Assembly (NCBI GenBank): GCA_023512835.1 | Contig: CM042088.1 | Span: 18,404,986-18,468,985 of the forward strand | Direction: 5' to 3' | Source: Taxillus chinensis | Lineage: Eukaryota; Streptophyta; Magnoliopsida; Santalales; Loranthaceae | DNA: 64,000 nucleotides | Shown here: positions 10,198-22,460 of the stretch, piece after piece | Position numbering within the stretch: the first letter of the stretch is position 1 | Layout of the letters: the number at the start of each line of letters is the position of its first letter | The notes under the pieces: model-generated | Told to the model about the DNA's origin: nothing | The model's database searches: none | Seen by the model: the letters and a program-made list of their open reading frames with translations, nothing else | Made by a program: the position numbers and the translations under genes

Positions 10198-10530
10198 TTA
10201 ATTTGGGTTCCCACTTCTATTGCTGTTCCATATCCTATTTCGATCCCATGCATCATAAGCCTTGAGTTGTGCACTAACTAGGTTATATGCCTTGAGAGTT
10301 TTTGAATAAGATTTACTTCTTGTATTGGGTGAACGGAAAAGACGTTCGATAAGCTTATTTTTCCTACGTGTCTTCCACCTTAACCATGAGGGGATATTAG
10401 ACACTGGTCTAAAGGGACGATCGGGGAGGAGATAAGGATGGGGATAGGCTGTGAGGTTGAAGCATTAACAATTGGGGTTGCGAGAAGAAGAAGGGCGATT
10501 GTCGGGGAATTCATTTTGGAGCTATCTAGA
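10198..10530 (-). pseudogene. frameshifted copy of the basic LTR ORF
   Basis: This is homologous to 3,811-4,107, but split between frames by small length changes near 10,390-10,515. The same-frame C-terminal half (PSWLRWKTRRKNK onward) is kept. Three of the differences from the intact copy are at CAG/CTG sites (10,421, 10,448, 10,481), so the breaks may be sequencing artefacts. Confidence 0.6.
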
Positions 10531-11835
10531 ACCTTAAAAATAAAAATAAAAACATAAGTTAATATTCTCATCTTTTCACTTGAATTATAGAATGACAACG
10601 CTATGATAAAATACTATAATTTAAAATAATTACACGGTATGTATATGAGGTGGCAAGGCCAACCATGTATGTATATACGAGGTGGTACAACTAATCATAT
10701 AAATAACATATGTAAGGTGGTAAAACCAACCATGAATATAGTATATATGAGGTGGTAAAACCAACCATAAGAATCTACATAATAAATAAGAAGTGACTTC
10801 ATAATTTCGAAATCTTAAGTATTACCTTTCGTAGAACTTCGACGCTCGGTAAGTACCAAAAGCAAAAGAGGATTTGAGTAGAGTATTTGGGATGTTAAGA
10901 GGGCTTAAGGGAGTGTTTTGAGAGGGAAATTTCGTGGTGTGGCTTGAGGGATTTGTGCTTAAGAGGAGAGGCAAGACACTCCTTATATAGGCAAGGATGG
11001 TGGTAGGTGTGTAGTGTGAAAGTAGTGTATGAATTTGACTTTGGCATCAAATTAAATTATGTAAAATATATAAAATACTTTATTTTATTCCTATTATCCT
11101 CTCTTAAAACGTGGGTATCTTCTCCTACCATTTAAAAAATGTTTTAAGACTTTTCAACCTAGAAGGTTCCTTTGGCATCAAAAGTCCACATTGGTGTACT
11201 CCCTACTAATTCAACTATAACGTTTTTAATTTTGTAGTTTTTGACAAATGGCCAATGGTATTGCGTTACTAACTCAAATATCTACAAATGGGTATCAATT
11301 TTATAATTTTTAAATATGTATAACAAAAGTTATTGAATTTTAAAGTCGTACTAAAATGTTTACCCGCTCATACTGAACCTATGTGTAGTATTTTAAATTC
11401 TGGAATTGATTGGCTTCATATTAAATTCTGAAATTTCTACACGTTTTAGCTAAGTCATAAATGAACCAATGGGCTTTGGTTTCATGTCAATTGGATCTGT
11501 ATAATTCAAGTTATGGATTTTTGAATGTGACCTCCAGAATCTGCCTCATTCAAATTTTTGGGCCTTACCTATGTTTTATACTTTTGGTAAAGTTAAGGCT
11601 TGTAATACTTACTTACCCATAGTAATTTGGTTTAAGAAACTAAATGACATAATATATAGCATCTAAACGTTTTATGACATATAAGAAATTATTTTATTTT
11701 TATAATGTATTTAATATTCACGCGGATAAAATAATATAATTGCATAATCAATAAACAATAAAGTAAGATAACATCATAGCATAAAATATTATAAACCTAA
11801 ATATAAACATTAATATCATATTCTATGGTCTTTAT

Positions 11836-12105
11836 AAAATTTCTTGAATTGTATTAGCGTATGTGCGTAGGACGTGTTGTGCTTCGGCAGTGGCCGCACA
11901 ACCCTTCGGCTAACATTGTCGTGGTTGTCGCACGAATAACCTCAAACTTCTCTCTGTGTCTCGTCGCATTATATTGCAGCCATTGGACACGAGCATTTAG
12001 CTCATCTACAAGAAAGCATAGCTTTGTAACTTCAAGTCGTATTGCTCGCCGATCTTCATCGCGTACACTATTCTCGGATGGCGTGCCTTGAGAACTTGAT
12101 GCCAT
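11836..12105 (-). pseudogene. frameshifted copy of the small LTR ORF
   Basis: This matches 5,418-5,699 for about 70 residues (MASSSQ to MLAEGLCG). It then shifts frame at about 11,887-11,895, where the two LTRs differ around GCAGTGG versus GCGTGAG. The C-terminal helix remains readable in another frame. Confidence 0.65.
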
Positions 12106-12361
12106 AACTCGTATTATTATTCTTCTTACTTCTATACTCTCTTATAAATAAAATCTCATGCTCATACCTATTTATGGAAGTCCAAACGGATACTATTCAT
12201 AACGGCTACTTATCACATGCTAGTTCAATGACTATATTGGGTGCTTATTTTTATCGTGATAATATCTAAAATATGCTTTCTAACAATAACATTATTATTA
12301 TTTTATTATTATTACTCTTTAAGTAAGAACTTAAGTAGCTAAAAATTTTGCGGGTCTTACA

Positions 12362-13439
12362 TAATCTATGTCCAAGGAACTGACATGTACCACTTGTGCT
12401 TTTCTGTTGATGCGACATCCAGTCGAAGTCGGCATCGAGTATCCAGGATAAGGTGAAGTTTGACTCCTTTGGGTACCGAGTCCCAAATTCATCGTTCCCT
12501 TGAGATACCTTAATATCCGTTTAACATGAAGCATATGTGACTCCCTTGGATTCGCCGGGTATCGTGCACGATGCAAGTTGCAAACATAATGTTCGGGCGA
12601 CTTGCCGTAAGATACGACAAGGATCCGATCATCCCTCTATAGTCGGTCACATTTCTTGATATGCCATCCACATCCAGGATCTAACTTGGCACCGACAGGC
12701 ATGGGAGTTTTGACGGGAGATGAACCTTCCATACCAAATTTCTTAATAAGATCGCGAGTGTACTTAGCCTGATTAATGAAGATTCCTTCCTTTAATTGTT
12801 TAACTTCTATTCCAAGGAAGTAGGACAGTTCTCCCATCATGCTCATTTCAAACTTGCCTGTCATCAACTTAGCAAACTCTTCACAAAGCTTCGGATTCGT
12901 TGATCCGAAAATGATATCATCCACGTATATTTGTACGATCGAGTGTGTCCTTTCTCTTTTCGTAGAAATAGGGTGGTGTCTATCTTCCCTTTTTGGAAGT
13001 TATGAGCAAGTAGGAATTCGACGAGTGTGTCGTACCAGGCTCTTGGAGCTTGCTTCAAACCATATAGAGCTTTCTGAAGTTTGTAGACAAGATGTCCTGC
13101 CTTAGGTTCAATGAAGCCAGGAGGTTGTTCAATATACACCTCCTCTTGAAGGTCTCCATTCAGGAATGCGCTCTTGACGCCCATTTGATAAACTATGAAG
13201 TTTTCATATGAAGCATACGCCAGAAACATTCGGATTGCCTCAAGTCTTGCTACCGGAGCAAAGGTTTCATTATAATATATTCCTTCTTCTTGACGATATC
13301 CTTTGGCTACCAATCCGGCTTTGTTCGGATTACTATTCCATCCGTATCAAGCTTGTTCCGAACACCCATTTAACGCCAATGACTTGCTGAGACTTAGGCC
13401 TTGGTACTATGGTCCACACATTATTTCTCTTAAATTCAT
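12362..13439 (-). pseudogene. copia reverse transcriptase and RNase H (broken)
   Basis: Ty1/copia pol remnants are collinear on the minus strand: the RT core with [32 protein letters not shown] and [13 protein letters not shown]; then the DDIIFGS catalytic block near 12,900; then SYFLGIEVKQ; and the first part of RNase H. RNase H stops at 12,362, where the Tekay-like LTR begins. Several frameshifts separate the pieces. The canonical YVDD aspartates remain visible as (T)WMIS/MDDII across a frame change. Copy 59,528-60,642 belongs to the same family. Confidence 0.88.
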
Positions 13440-15123
13440 TCAAATTTCGTCTTGCATGGCTTTTATCCAATTCGAATCTTGAAGAGCTTCATCTACCACC
13501 TTTGGTTCTATTTGAGATAGAAAACACGAGTAAAGACTTATGTTGGAGGTGGCTACTCTTGTTCTTACACCAACAGCAGGATCACCAATCACTTGATCTG
13601 AGGGATGGTTCCGAGTCCATCTATAATTCTGTGCATGTGTTGGATGATCTTGAACAATTTGAAGCTCTTCCAGATTAGGTGGTTCAGTTGTATCCGCTGG
13701 TTGAGCTTTGTCCGGACTAGTTGTTTCCGTATTAGAAGGTACGGTTGAACTAGAAGGTTCTTCAACACTGTTTCTTTCAACACTGTTTCTTTCAGTGTTA
13801 ACTGGTCCGGACGGACTTATAGGTGCTCCGGAATTTTGGGTATCCGTAGGAGTATGTCCGGAGCTAAACGGTAGTCCGGAGTCCGAGTCATCTGTAGCAT
13901 CATCCATATAATTTCTTTGTGTCTCGCTGATGCCACGTGATTGGTCAGGATGTGTAACAGGAACATTCATAAACTTCGAATAATCGACGTTGCTGTCCAT
14001 GACCTGCATATTAGAACTTGGAGAACCGACTTTTGACCAAACAAGATTAGCTTCACCAAAAGTCACATGGATAGATTCTTCAACTTTAAAAAGTTTTCTA
14101 TTGAAGACCCGATAAGCCTTGCTATGTAGTGAGTACCCGACAAAAATCCCATCATCAGATTTTGGTTCAAATTTATTTCGGGTCTCTTTGCCATTTATCG
14201 GGATATAGCAAGTACACCCAAAAGCTCGAAATGTGAAATTGAAGGTTTTCGTCCTCTCCACATCTCATAGGCTGTTTTCATGGTAGATTTATTTATTAGA
14301 GTTACTGTTCGAACATAACAGCGATGGACACACTTCACCCCATGGGCCGAAAGGAAGCGTTGCCCCTGCTAACATGGATCTACCAGCTTCAACTAAAGTA
14401 CGATTCTTTCGCTCAGCTACCCCATTTTGTTGTGGGGTTCTGGGAGCAGAGAAGTCAAGCTGTATGCCCTGTTTAGAACAATATGATCTCATTTCTGAAA
14501 AATCAAATTCTGTACCATGATCACTCCTGATGCATTTAATGCTCAGTCCTTGTGAGTTGCTTATCCAGTTGAAGAGATCTACTAGATGCTCAAAAGTTTG
14601 ATCCTTTGATTTCAGGAACATCACCCATGTGTATCTCGGTGAAATCATCGATAACCACAAGGGTATATCTCGCACCGGCTAGTGATGGAACAAATATAGG
14701 ACCACAGAGGTCCATATGAAGAAGTTGTAGAGGAGCAGTTATTGAGTTAACTGATTTGCTCTTAAAGCTGTGTTTGGTCTGTTTGCCAAGTTGGCATTCT
14801 CGATAGAGAGTGTCTCTGGAGAACTTGAGTTTAGGTAGACCAGTGACAAGATCAAGTGATGCTAACTTAGACAAAGTCTTAAAGTTTAAATGAGCGCATC
14901 GCTTGTGCCATAACCAAGTATCTTCATCTGAAGCTTTAGTGAGGAAGCATAAAGGGTCAGAAGAATTATTTCTTAAGACCACTGAGTATATGTCCCCATC
15001 TCTTGATCCGGATAACTTAATATCTCCGGATAAGTTTTCTCTTACTGTACAGGAGTTGGACATAAAGGAAACAGTAAATCCTTTGTCACATAGATTACTG
15101 ACACTTAGCAAATTATGCTTCAA
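13440..15123 (-). pseudogene. copia integrase and pre-integrase zinc region (broken)
   Basis: The order on the minus strand is HNLLSVSNLCD, the pre-integrase domain (LWHKRCAHLNF...ECQLGKQ), the integrase core (HMDLCGPI with the first Asp, IRSDHGTEF with the second Asp, NGVAERKNRT with the Glu) and a long C-terminal tail rich in Ser, Thr and Pro (13,600-13,900). The integrase D-D-E triad is present. One zinc-binding Cys of the HHCC motif is Tyr in LYREC. Two frame changes (about 14,270 and 14,600) break it. The tail ends in the start of RT (EALQDSNWIKAMQ). Confidence 0.88.
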
Positions 15124-15720
15124 ACCCTTGACTAGTGCAACTTTAGTGATTCATACACAGCCGTTTGTTAAAGTGCCATACCCGATAGTCTTACCTTTGC
15201 TGTTGTCGCCATATGAAACGGATGGACCTTATTTATCATTAACTTCTACAAGCAGAGTCTGATCACCCGTCATATGTCCGGAGCATCCACTATCAAGGAT
15301 CCACTTGCTTTTATTGATCTTTAACTTCAAGTGATCCGGCAATGCATTCCAGAGATGCTCCTAAAAAACAACAGTTTACACTTTTGGTGCCCAAACTTGT
15401 TTCGGGCGGTTAGAGAGAGCAACAGTATTGTCAACATTTACGGATTTGATTTTGCTAGGACTCTTAGCTTTCCAAGTTGACATTAACTTGTTAGTTTCAA
15501 CTGCTTCTTTTATTTGGGTTTTCTTGGGAGAGACACTCCTTTTAGATTTAGATTTTGTTTTGCTCGAAGAACCCCTTTTATAAAACTGATCTTTATTGGA
15601 TTGAAATTGATTACAAAGCCAGCTATCAGATAGACTCCAACATTCATAGTGATAATGACCCATTTCCCTACATATGGAACAGACACTATAATGTGAAGTA
15701 CAAACAAGGGATACGGTTCT
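15124..15720 (-). pseudogene. copia protease and basic linker (broken)
   Basis: The aspartic protease signature WILDSGCSGHMTGD is readable on the minus strand, with the catalytic DSG codons at 15,286-15,294. Upstream, 15,376-15,663 encodes a Lys/Ser-rich stretch (SKTKSKSKRS) and a second Cys/His-containing segment near 15,640-15,700. Frames change around 15,370 and 15,660. Confidence 0.75.
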
Positions 15721-15865
15721 CTTAGATTTTACGAGCTTTCTACTGTTCCCTGTGGCCTAATCCATTGCGTTTGGGTGAAGCGCTCTTGGCCCTAAATGCG
15801 TCGGCCTTAGCCTTGTCTTTCTTTTTGGGTGCTACGGTTTTGGCTTTAACCTAGCAGCCTTCCCT

Positions 15866-16688
15866 TCATCTCGTAGTTACGGGTGCTACCGCTTCGGGAA
15901 GTGCGAGAATGACCTCGACTCCACGATCATAAACTATGGTGCCACCTGAAATGAAACCATCCAACGGTTTAGATGTACTAACAGGATATAAGTTGGTTAG
16001 TTTAGGAGTGAAATCCGGAGGACACTCAGTAGCTTGAGCTATGGAAGTTGATGGTTCGGAACCTAGGCCAGGTTTGACTCGGATGTCGTTAGGATCAGTC
16101 CTAAAGGTAGAGGCTGTTTCCCCGGATTTTAGCCACTTATGATTTATTTCCTTTTCCTGTTCCAGTTCATTTTCGAGTCTTTTTACTATAACTTTTAGGC
16201 CTGAGAGATTGGTATTTAACAAATGATTTTCAGCTCTTAGATCGTGATACCAAGCTTCTTTTCCTCCGAAGTCGGTGATGTCCTTTTCGAGTCTATTAAT
16301 AGTAAATTCAAGACGTTTATTCGACTTTCCATATCTTTGTACATTTGAGTAATTATTAGTCTCTCATTCTTTTCATGATCACATGCGGTAGTAAGAGATT
16401 CTAATTTACTCAGGAGCTCGAAGATAGAAGGTACCTCAGTATTTGCCATGAGGCAGACGTTCGGCTTAGTGGTTGGCTCATCATCCGAGGATTCCTCCTC
16501 TTCTTCCGAGCCACTCATGTATTTTGTCACGAGCGCCTTCCTCTTGCTCTTGCTGTTGTCTGAGGTGGAGCGGCGAGGAGTTACCTTGTCACTTTTCTCG
16601 GCCACTTTTGATTTGGACCTGCATTCCTTGGCCCAGTGACCGGTTTTCCCACGATTGAAGCATTCCTGGGAACTGGACACCGGTCGCT
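15866..16688 (-). pseudogene. copia gag, 3' half with zinc knuckle (broken by Athila)
   Basis: The nucleocapsid knuckle reads CFNRGKTGHWAKEC at about 16,615-16,660. The CX2CX4HX4C spacing is right but the second Cys is Arg (CGT for the expected TGT). Downstream are an acidic Ser-rich stretch (SGSEEEEESSDDE) and a helical segment (16,240-16,400), then an N-E-L-E-Q coiled-coil-like part. The Athila insertion lies only a few codons before the knuckle. The same reading frame resumes on the far side at 27,736. Confidence 0.85.
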
Positions 16689-16693
16689 CCTTC
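16689..16693. repeat. target site duplication CCTTC (left)
   Basis: The five bases are identical to 27,731-27,735 on the other side of the Athila element. Removing the element and one copy restores a continuous copia gag reading frame. Confidence 0.9.
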
Positions 16694-18208
16694 GATAACG
16701 TGCATTTTATGCCGTTATTCTAGTGTTTATTTAGGATGTTTAAGAGCATGATTAGAGCCTTATTGCTTCATATATCATATATATTTGCTCTAACCCCTAG
16801 GAAGATGCTAGTTGCAAATACATGTGTTTTTAAGTTTGTTTTGGCAGATTTTGGACCTCACTTTTGACATAGTAGATGACCTCAAACAATTGGCGTGCAA
16901 GAAGAAAAGTTGCTTGGAATGATGTCCTCTACCTACCAGGAGAAATTTCAGAGCATTTGGAGCTAATTTGGAGTTGCACGTGAATTCACCCATATCACGT
17001 GCAAGCATATTTTTGCCTCTCAGCCTCTACAGGATGCAAGGAAGCTTGGGGAGAAGTTTGAGCTGATTTGGAGGTGCACGTGATTTCACCATATCACGTG
17101 CAAATTGGCGTGCAGAGATATTTTTGGACCGATCCAATCGTTTTTCCATGCTGATCATTTGTTCCTGAAGGCCCAAGTCCAAATTGTGGATGGAAGATAG
17201 AGTTTTTAATGTTTCGAGTGTTACTTATCAAAACTACGTCGTTTTGATAGATGGGCTAGGTTACACACCTCAAGGCCCATCCAACCTCTATAAATACAGC
17301 ATCCACGCCCTCTGCTATGAATGCCTAACCCCCCTACACGTTTTAGAGAGAGAGAGAGGCTCCACGACTTGGAGGTGCTCCTTGACCTAGGAGAGCAACC
17401 GTCGCAGCGGCCGTCGCGGATTTTGGAGCCTGGATTTGAAGCTTTGCTTGTGCGCGTGATCAAGAAGAAGATGTTTAGCTTTTCTCGCTATGGTTTTGCT
17501 TGTAATCATGCGTGAGTAGTCTTTTAATCTAGGGGAGCAATGTAGCCCCCTTGTTGCTTTCTTTGTGTTTATGAATATTGGGTTTTGGATGATTGAGTTT
17601 TGCATGTTTTATGAATCTGTTCTTAATTCTATCTTTGGATGTACACCTTGGTATTCTTAGCCCTAGTCCTGGGGTGGATTGAGATTCATAACTTATTTGT
17701 AATTGGTGTGATCATTATCCTTTTGCAAGTATGATTTATTGGCTTTGCATGTTTGTGTGTTTAGATGACCATTCTGGCATACAACTCTTAAAAGGACCTC
17801 AATGACCATTTGTTGTCCTTGGCTTGTGTTTAGCATGTTTTCAATCGGACAACCCTAATACCATGAACCAGTAGAGATAACATAGGGAGGTGAAATTGTG
17901 ACCCTAGATGCTTTTAATCCTTGATTCTTAATCCTAAAATCAGTTTACTTTCTTTGTTTATTCGAGAAAACCACATAAAAATTAGATCTTTAGTTTAAAA
18001 AAGAAAACTTTTTGTGCCAAGACATTTTATAGAACAAGAGTAATTGGGTGATTTGATTTGAGAACTAGAGAACTAGGCTAATCCTGTGGGTTCGACCCCT
18101 TTCTTGCTGCTATTCTTTTAGTGCAAACTTAGGGAATTTATTATTTTGAAGAGAGATTTAACGACGTTAGCTAGCTCTTTTAGAGAGGCTAAAAATCTTG
18201 TCCCATCA
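16694..18208 (+). repeat. Athila 5' LTR
   Basis: The LTR is 1,515 bp. The expected first T of TGATAACG is absent or replaced by the target duplication, so the LTR begins GATAACG; it ends CCCATCA. TATA box TATAAATA at 17,289-17,296. CACGTG sites include 16,977-16,982. It differs from the 3' LTR largely by small changes at CAG/CTG. Confidence 0.92.
17289..17296 (+). promoter_or_regulatory. Athila LTR TATA box
   Basis: TATAAATA is conserved in all four Athila LTRs of the window (2,127; 17,289; 26,810; and inverted at 55,700-55,707), about 600 bp into the LTR and upstream of a GA-rich leader. Confidence 0.75.
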
Positions 18209-18211
18209 AAT

Positions 18212-18228
18212 TGGCGCCGTTGCCGGGA
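18212..18228 (+). promoter_or_regulatory. primer binding site, tRNA-Asp type
   Basis: TGGCGCCGTTGCCGGGA lies 3 bp after the 5' LTR and is complementary to the 3' end of plant tRNA-Asp. This is the usual primer site of Athila elements. Confidence 0.92.
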
Positions 18229-18516
18229 TTCAACGGTTAACTAGTTTTTAAAATCAACATTGAGTGAAATTGTTTGAATTCCGATCTTGGTGTTTTATTT
18301 TGTCTTTTATTTTCTGTTATTTTGTGTTCTTTATTTGTTTATTTTGCATTGTTCGGAGCTCTGGGTGTGTTCTTGTTGTTTTACAGAACATACATCAAGG
18401 ATTCCTAGTTGTGCATGCAAAGAGAGGAGGATATACAATTTACGCGGGAACCTGAAAGGTTGTTCGAGCTCCAGGCGTAGAGCGGCTAGGGAAGCGACAC
18501 GTGAGGTGAAGAAGCA

Positions 18517-20272
18517 TTGCAAGGCTTGGAGCAATCCGTAGGCGATTTGATGGCAGATCTCGGACCTGATGGTGGTGCACCGCAAGGAGGGGCCAATTAC
18601 AATGGCCAATATCCGAAGAAGAGGGTAATAGGTTTATGCCCCAGAACCTTCTTAGATTATGCGAGGCCGATGATGTCGGACCATTATTCTGGGATTCGGC
18701 AGACAAGAGTCCAAGCAAATAGCTTTGAGTGAAGCCGGCGTTGATCAACATGGTGAGCAACAACGCGTTTGGAGGAACAGCCGTGGATGATCCACACCAG
18801 GCATATGATGAGGTTCTACCAGGTGTGTGACACCATCAAGATCAACAATGTGTCGGAGGAGGCCATAAAGCTAAGGCTTTTTCCTTTCTCTTTAAAGGAT
18901 AGAGCTCTTGGCCGGTTCAACAGTTGCCAGCAGGTTCAATCATCACTTGGGAGGAGATGCGGTCCAAGTTCATGTCAAAGTACTTCCCTCCTTCCAAGGT
19001 GATCCAGCTAAGAGGAGAGATTAGCAGGTTCAGGCAAGATGAGATGGAGACTCTTCATGAAGCTTGGGAGCGTTTCAAAGACTTAGTGAGAAGATGCCCT
19101 GATCATGGAAGGCCCCAGTGGATTCAAATTGAATCTTTCTACACAGGTCTTCAGTCCCATTCACAAGACAAGGTGAATGCAATGCTGGAGGATGCTTGAT
19201 GAATCTAGAGCCTGACGCAGCAGACAGAGCTCTTGGAGAGGTTGTCATTAGCTGATTGGCGGTGGTCTAATGTGCGTACTTCAAAGCCAAGGGAGAAGAT
19301 TGCTTCAGTTGAAAATTCTTCCAATGATGTGCAAGCACGATTCAAGCTTTAGTGAAAGGCATGGAAGTATTGGCTCTTAAAGTTGAAGGATCACAAGCTT
19401 TACCAGGTAGTTGAGCAGGGCTGGAGTGGAGTCTGAAGAAGCAAATTATGTTGGAGGAAAGGGCTTGTACCGAAAACAAGAATTTTATCCTCAACAACAA
19501 CAGCTAGGGTACAACCCAGATCAGCAACAATCTCAACCATTTCGAGAACTCAGAACCGAGGGGGAGATACCTCATTTCAAGACAAATATGTGCCCCCAGG
19601 GGATGAAGCGAATCCGTATGCTACGGATAATTATTTACACCCACCTCCAGGATTCGAGCAAGAAACGCCGCAGCCGCAACAAAGAAAGAGGAAGGGTATA
19701 TCGGAATGTGGATGAGCCAACCAAAAGAGAGGATAGTTTGGAGGAAAGAATGAAGAATATAGAAAAGGTGCTTGTGAGTTTGGCTCGAGAATGTAAATCA
19801 AGGGGTGTCATCCAATACTTTTCCAAGTGACACCGAGGTGAACCCCAAGGAGAGTTGCAAGGCTATAACTCTAAGGAGCGGGAAGACACCGAATGAAGCT
19901 GAAGAGCCTAAGAAGAAGGTAATTCCAGAAGAACAAAGCAGACCCTTGGAAGCTGATGACCAAGGAAAATCAGATAAAGTCAAGAAAAAGTGCAAGAAAA
20001 GAAGGACAAGCAACTGAGTCAAGACAGAATAGTCAAGAACAAAGGCAAGAGCTCAGGCCTACTATGCCATTTCCTCAGAGGCCGAGGAACCAGGAGGGTT
20101 GAAGAAGAGTATGAGCGCTTCCTGAGTTTGTTCAAGAAGCTTGAGATTAACATTCCATTTGTGGAAGTTTTGGAGCAGATGCCTAGGTACGAAAAATACA
20201 TCAAAGATTTTGTGACAAAGAAGAGGAAATATGGGGATCATGAGACGGTGGCGATCCTAACGAGGTGAGCAG
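18517..20272 (+). pseudogene. Athila gag (frameshifted)
   Basis: Pieces in three frames give the gag capsid block: EEQPWMIHTRHMMRFYQVC, then LRLFPFSLKDRALGRF, then GSIITWEEMRSKFMSKYFPP, then RFRQDEMETLHEAWERFKDL and RRCPDHG (18,769-19,199). After a variable Gln-rich part (19,411-19,830), the linker before protease reads FKKLEINIPFVEVLEQMPRY (near 20,130-20,190). Frame breaks fall near 18,925, 19,000, 19,200-19,400 and 20,260. There is no obvious zinc knuckle. Confidence 0.85.
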
Positions 20273-20690
20273 TGTTGTTCAACGAGTTTGCCTATCAAGC
20301 ATAAAGATCCGGGCAGCTTTAATCTCCCTTGTGTGATTGGCAATGCACCGCAGCGGACAGGCCCTATGTGATTTAGGGGCCAGCATCAATTTGATTTCCT
20401 TCGCTTTGTATAAGCGGCTTGGGCTTAAGGGCATGAAGCCCACTTCCATATCATTGCGGTTCGTAGACCGGTCCACTGGAAGGCCTGAAGGAATTATTGA
20501 AGATGTGCTAGTCAAAGTGGGTTCCTTCATATTTCCAGCTGGATTTTGTTGTTTTGGAGATGGAAGAAGATAGAGGAGTTCAGCTACTCCTTGGAAGACC
20601 GTTTCTCGAACGGGTTGTGCATTGATTGATGTTGCTCAAGGGCAGCTAACTCGAGAATTAATGAGGAGACCTTAGTCTTCCACATGGGGA
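20273..20690 (+). pseudogene. Athila aspartic protease (frameshifted)
   Basis: The retropepsin-like block ALCDLGASINL (catalytic Asp, near 20,360-20,395) is followed by RLGLKGMKPTSISLRFVDRS and GIIEDVLVKV, then LLLGRPFL in another frame (about 20,590-20,610). It follows gag as expected. Confidence 0.85.
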
Positions 20691-20828
20691 AGGCTCTGCA
20701 AGGTCAAGAGGAGGAGGATTGCCTTTGGGTTGAAGACCTTGAGGAATTGGTGGAAGATTACTTGGCGAAGAAATTACCACCACCAATGATGAAGCCCTTG
20801 ACTCATAGAAGCTCAACAAGATGAAGAG

Positions 20829-21900
20829 ATGTACTTGACGGCCGAGAAAGATGAGCAAACTACAAACTCTTTGGAGCAAGCTGAGGAGGAGAAAGAAGAT
20901 GACATGCATCTAGCTCCAGAATTGAAGGAGCTGCCTGGACACCTAAGGTATGAATTTTTAGACTCTACAAATCAATTCCCTGTTATTGTTGCTTCTAATT
21001 TGAATGATGTGGAGTGTACTCAATTGTTAGAAGTCCTTAGGAAACACAAAAAGGCCCTAGGATGGAACATTGAAGACATTAGGGGGTATTAGTCCAGGGA
21101 TTTGCATGCATAAGATTTTAATGAATGATGACTTTAAACCCATTCTTGAAAGACAAAGAAGATTAAACCCTGCTATGAAAGAAGTTGTTAGAAAAGAAAT
21201 TTTAAAATGGAAAAATGCGGGTATAATTTATGCTATTTCAGATAGTGAGTGGGTGAGTCCATTGCATGTTGTGCCCAAGAAAGGGGGCATGACTGTGATT
21301 AAGAATGAGAAAAATGAATTGATCCCATCTCGCACTGTGACGGGGTGGAGAGTGTGTGTTGACTATAGAAAGCCGAACAAGGCCACTAGGAAGGATCATT
21401 TTCCTCTACCTTTCATTGACCAAATGTTGGATAGGTTAGCTGGCTATAGTCACTCTTGCTTTTTAGATGGCTATTCCGGGTATAATCGGATCATGGTTAA
21501 GCCCGAGGACCAAGAAAAGACCACCTTCACGTGCCCTTTTGGCACTTTTGCATTTAGGAGAATGCCATTTGGGCTTTGTAATGCCCCTGCCACCTTTCAA
21601 AGGTGTATGATGGCTATTTTTCAGGGTTTGGTTGAGGAGATCATGGAGGTCTTCATGGATGACTTCTCGGTGTTTGGTTCCTCCTACCAACAAGGCTTGA
21701 AAAATCTAGATGTGGTCTTAGAGAGATGTGAGGAGAAGGAACTAGTCCTAAATTGGGAGAAATGCCATTTCATGGTAATAGAGGGGATAGTTCTAGGGCA
21801 CAAGGTGTCCGCACATGGTTTGGAGGTAGACAAGGCAAAAATCTCCACTATTGAGACTCGCCACCTCCAACCAATGAAAAAGGAGTGAGAAGTTTCCTTG
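20829..21900 (+). pseudogene. Athila reverse transcriptase
   Basis: RT is almost continuous at 21,070-21,888: KEILKWKNAGIIYAISDSEW, VCVDYRKPNKAT, FPLPFIDQMLDRLAG, FLDGYSGYNRI, TCPFGTFAFRRMPFGLCN and the catalytic FMDDFSVFG (near 21,655). The three catalytic aspartates are present. A break at about 21,855-21,890 separates it from the connection region GFYRRFIKDFSKIAKPM. An upstream piece (20,829-21,092) holds the pre-RT acidic linker. Confidence 0.92.
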
Positions 21901-22460
21901 GCCATGCCTGGCTTTTATAGGAGATTCATTAAGGACTTCTCAAAAATTGCAAAACCCATGAGTAGGTTGTTAGAAAAAGACACTAGCTTTGAGTTTAATA
22001 CAGATTGCTTAGAAGCTTTTAACATCCTCAAGGGTAAGTTAGTCACCGCACCTGTTATAGTTACACCTGACCGGGCTCAACCTTTTGAGCTAATGTGCGA
22101 TGCGAGTGATTATCTTGTGGGGGTAGTCTTAGGGCAAAGGCGAGAAAAGGTGTTTAGGGTCATTTACTATGCTAGTAAGACCTTAGATGATGCTCAACGA
22201 ACTATACCACCACCGAGAAAGAGTTGCTAGCCGTGGTTTATGGTCTGCAACAAGTTTAGACCCTACCTTTTGGGGTCTAAAGTCATTGTTTATACTGATC
22301 ATGCTGCATTGAAATACTTGTTTGCTAAAAAAGAAGCTAAGCCACGCTTGATTAGATGGGTTCTCCTCTTACAGGAATTTGACCTTGAAATTAGAGACAC
22401 AAAGGGAGCCCTAAATTCTGTGGCTGATCACCTCTCCCGTGTGGAGAATGCACCTAAGTC
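21901..22460 (+). pseudogene. Athila RNase H
   Basis: The RT connection domain passes into RNase H: FELMCDASDYLVGVVLGQR (first Asp), KTLDDAQ, then after one frame break at about 22,200-22,225 [24 protein letters not shown] and [10 protein letters not shown] (last catalytic Asp). Motif order and spacing are normal for Ty3 elements. Confidence 0.9.

Larger units (their letters stand above)
9066..12361 (-). repeat. 5' LTR of Tekay-like element (3,296 bp)
   Basis: On the minus strand it starts TGTAAGACCC at 12,361 and ends GGCGTTACA at 9,066. It matches 3,050-5,985 very closely over the shared part. It is inserted in the RNase H part of a copia element; the copia sequence resumes at 12,362 and aligns with the other copy near 59,905. 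The predicted 5-bp target duplication is TAATC (12,362-12,366), whose partner is off-window. Confidence 0.92.
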
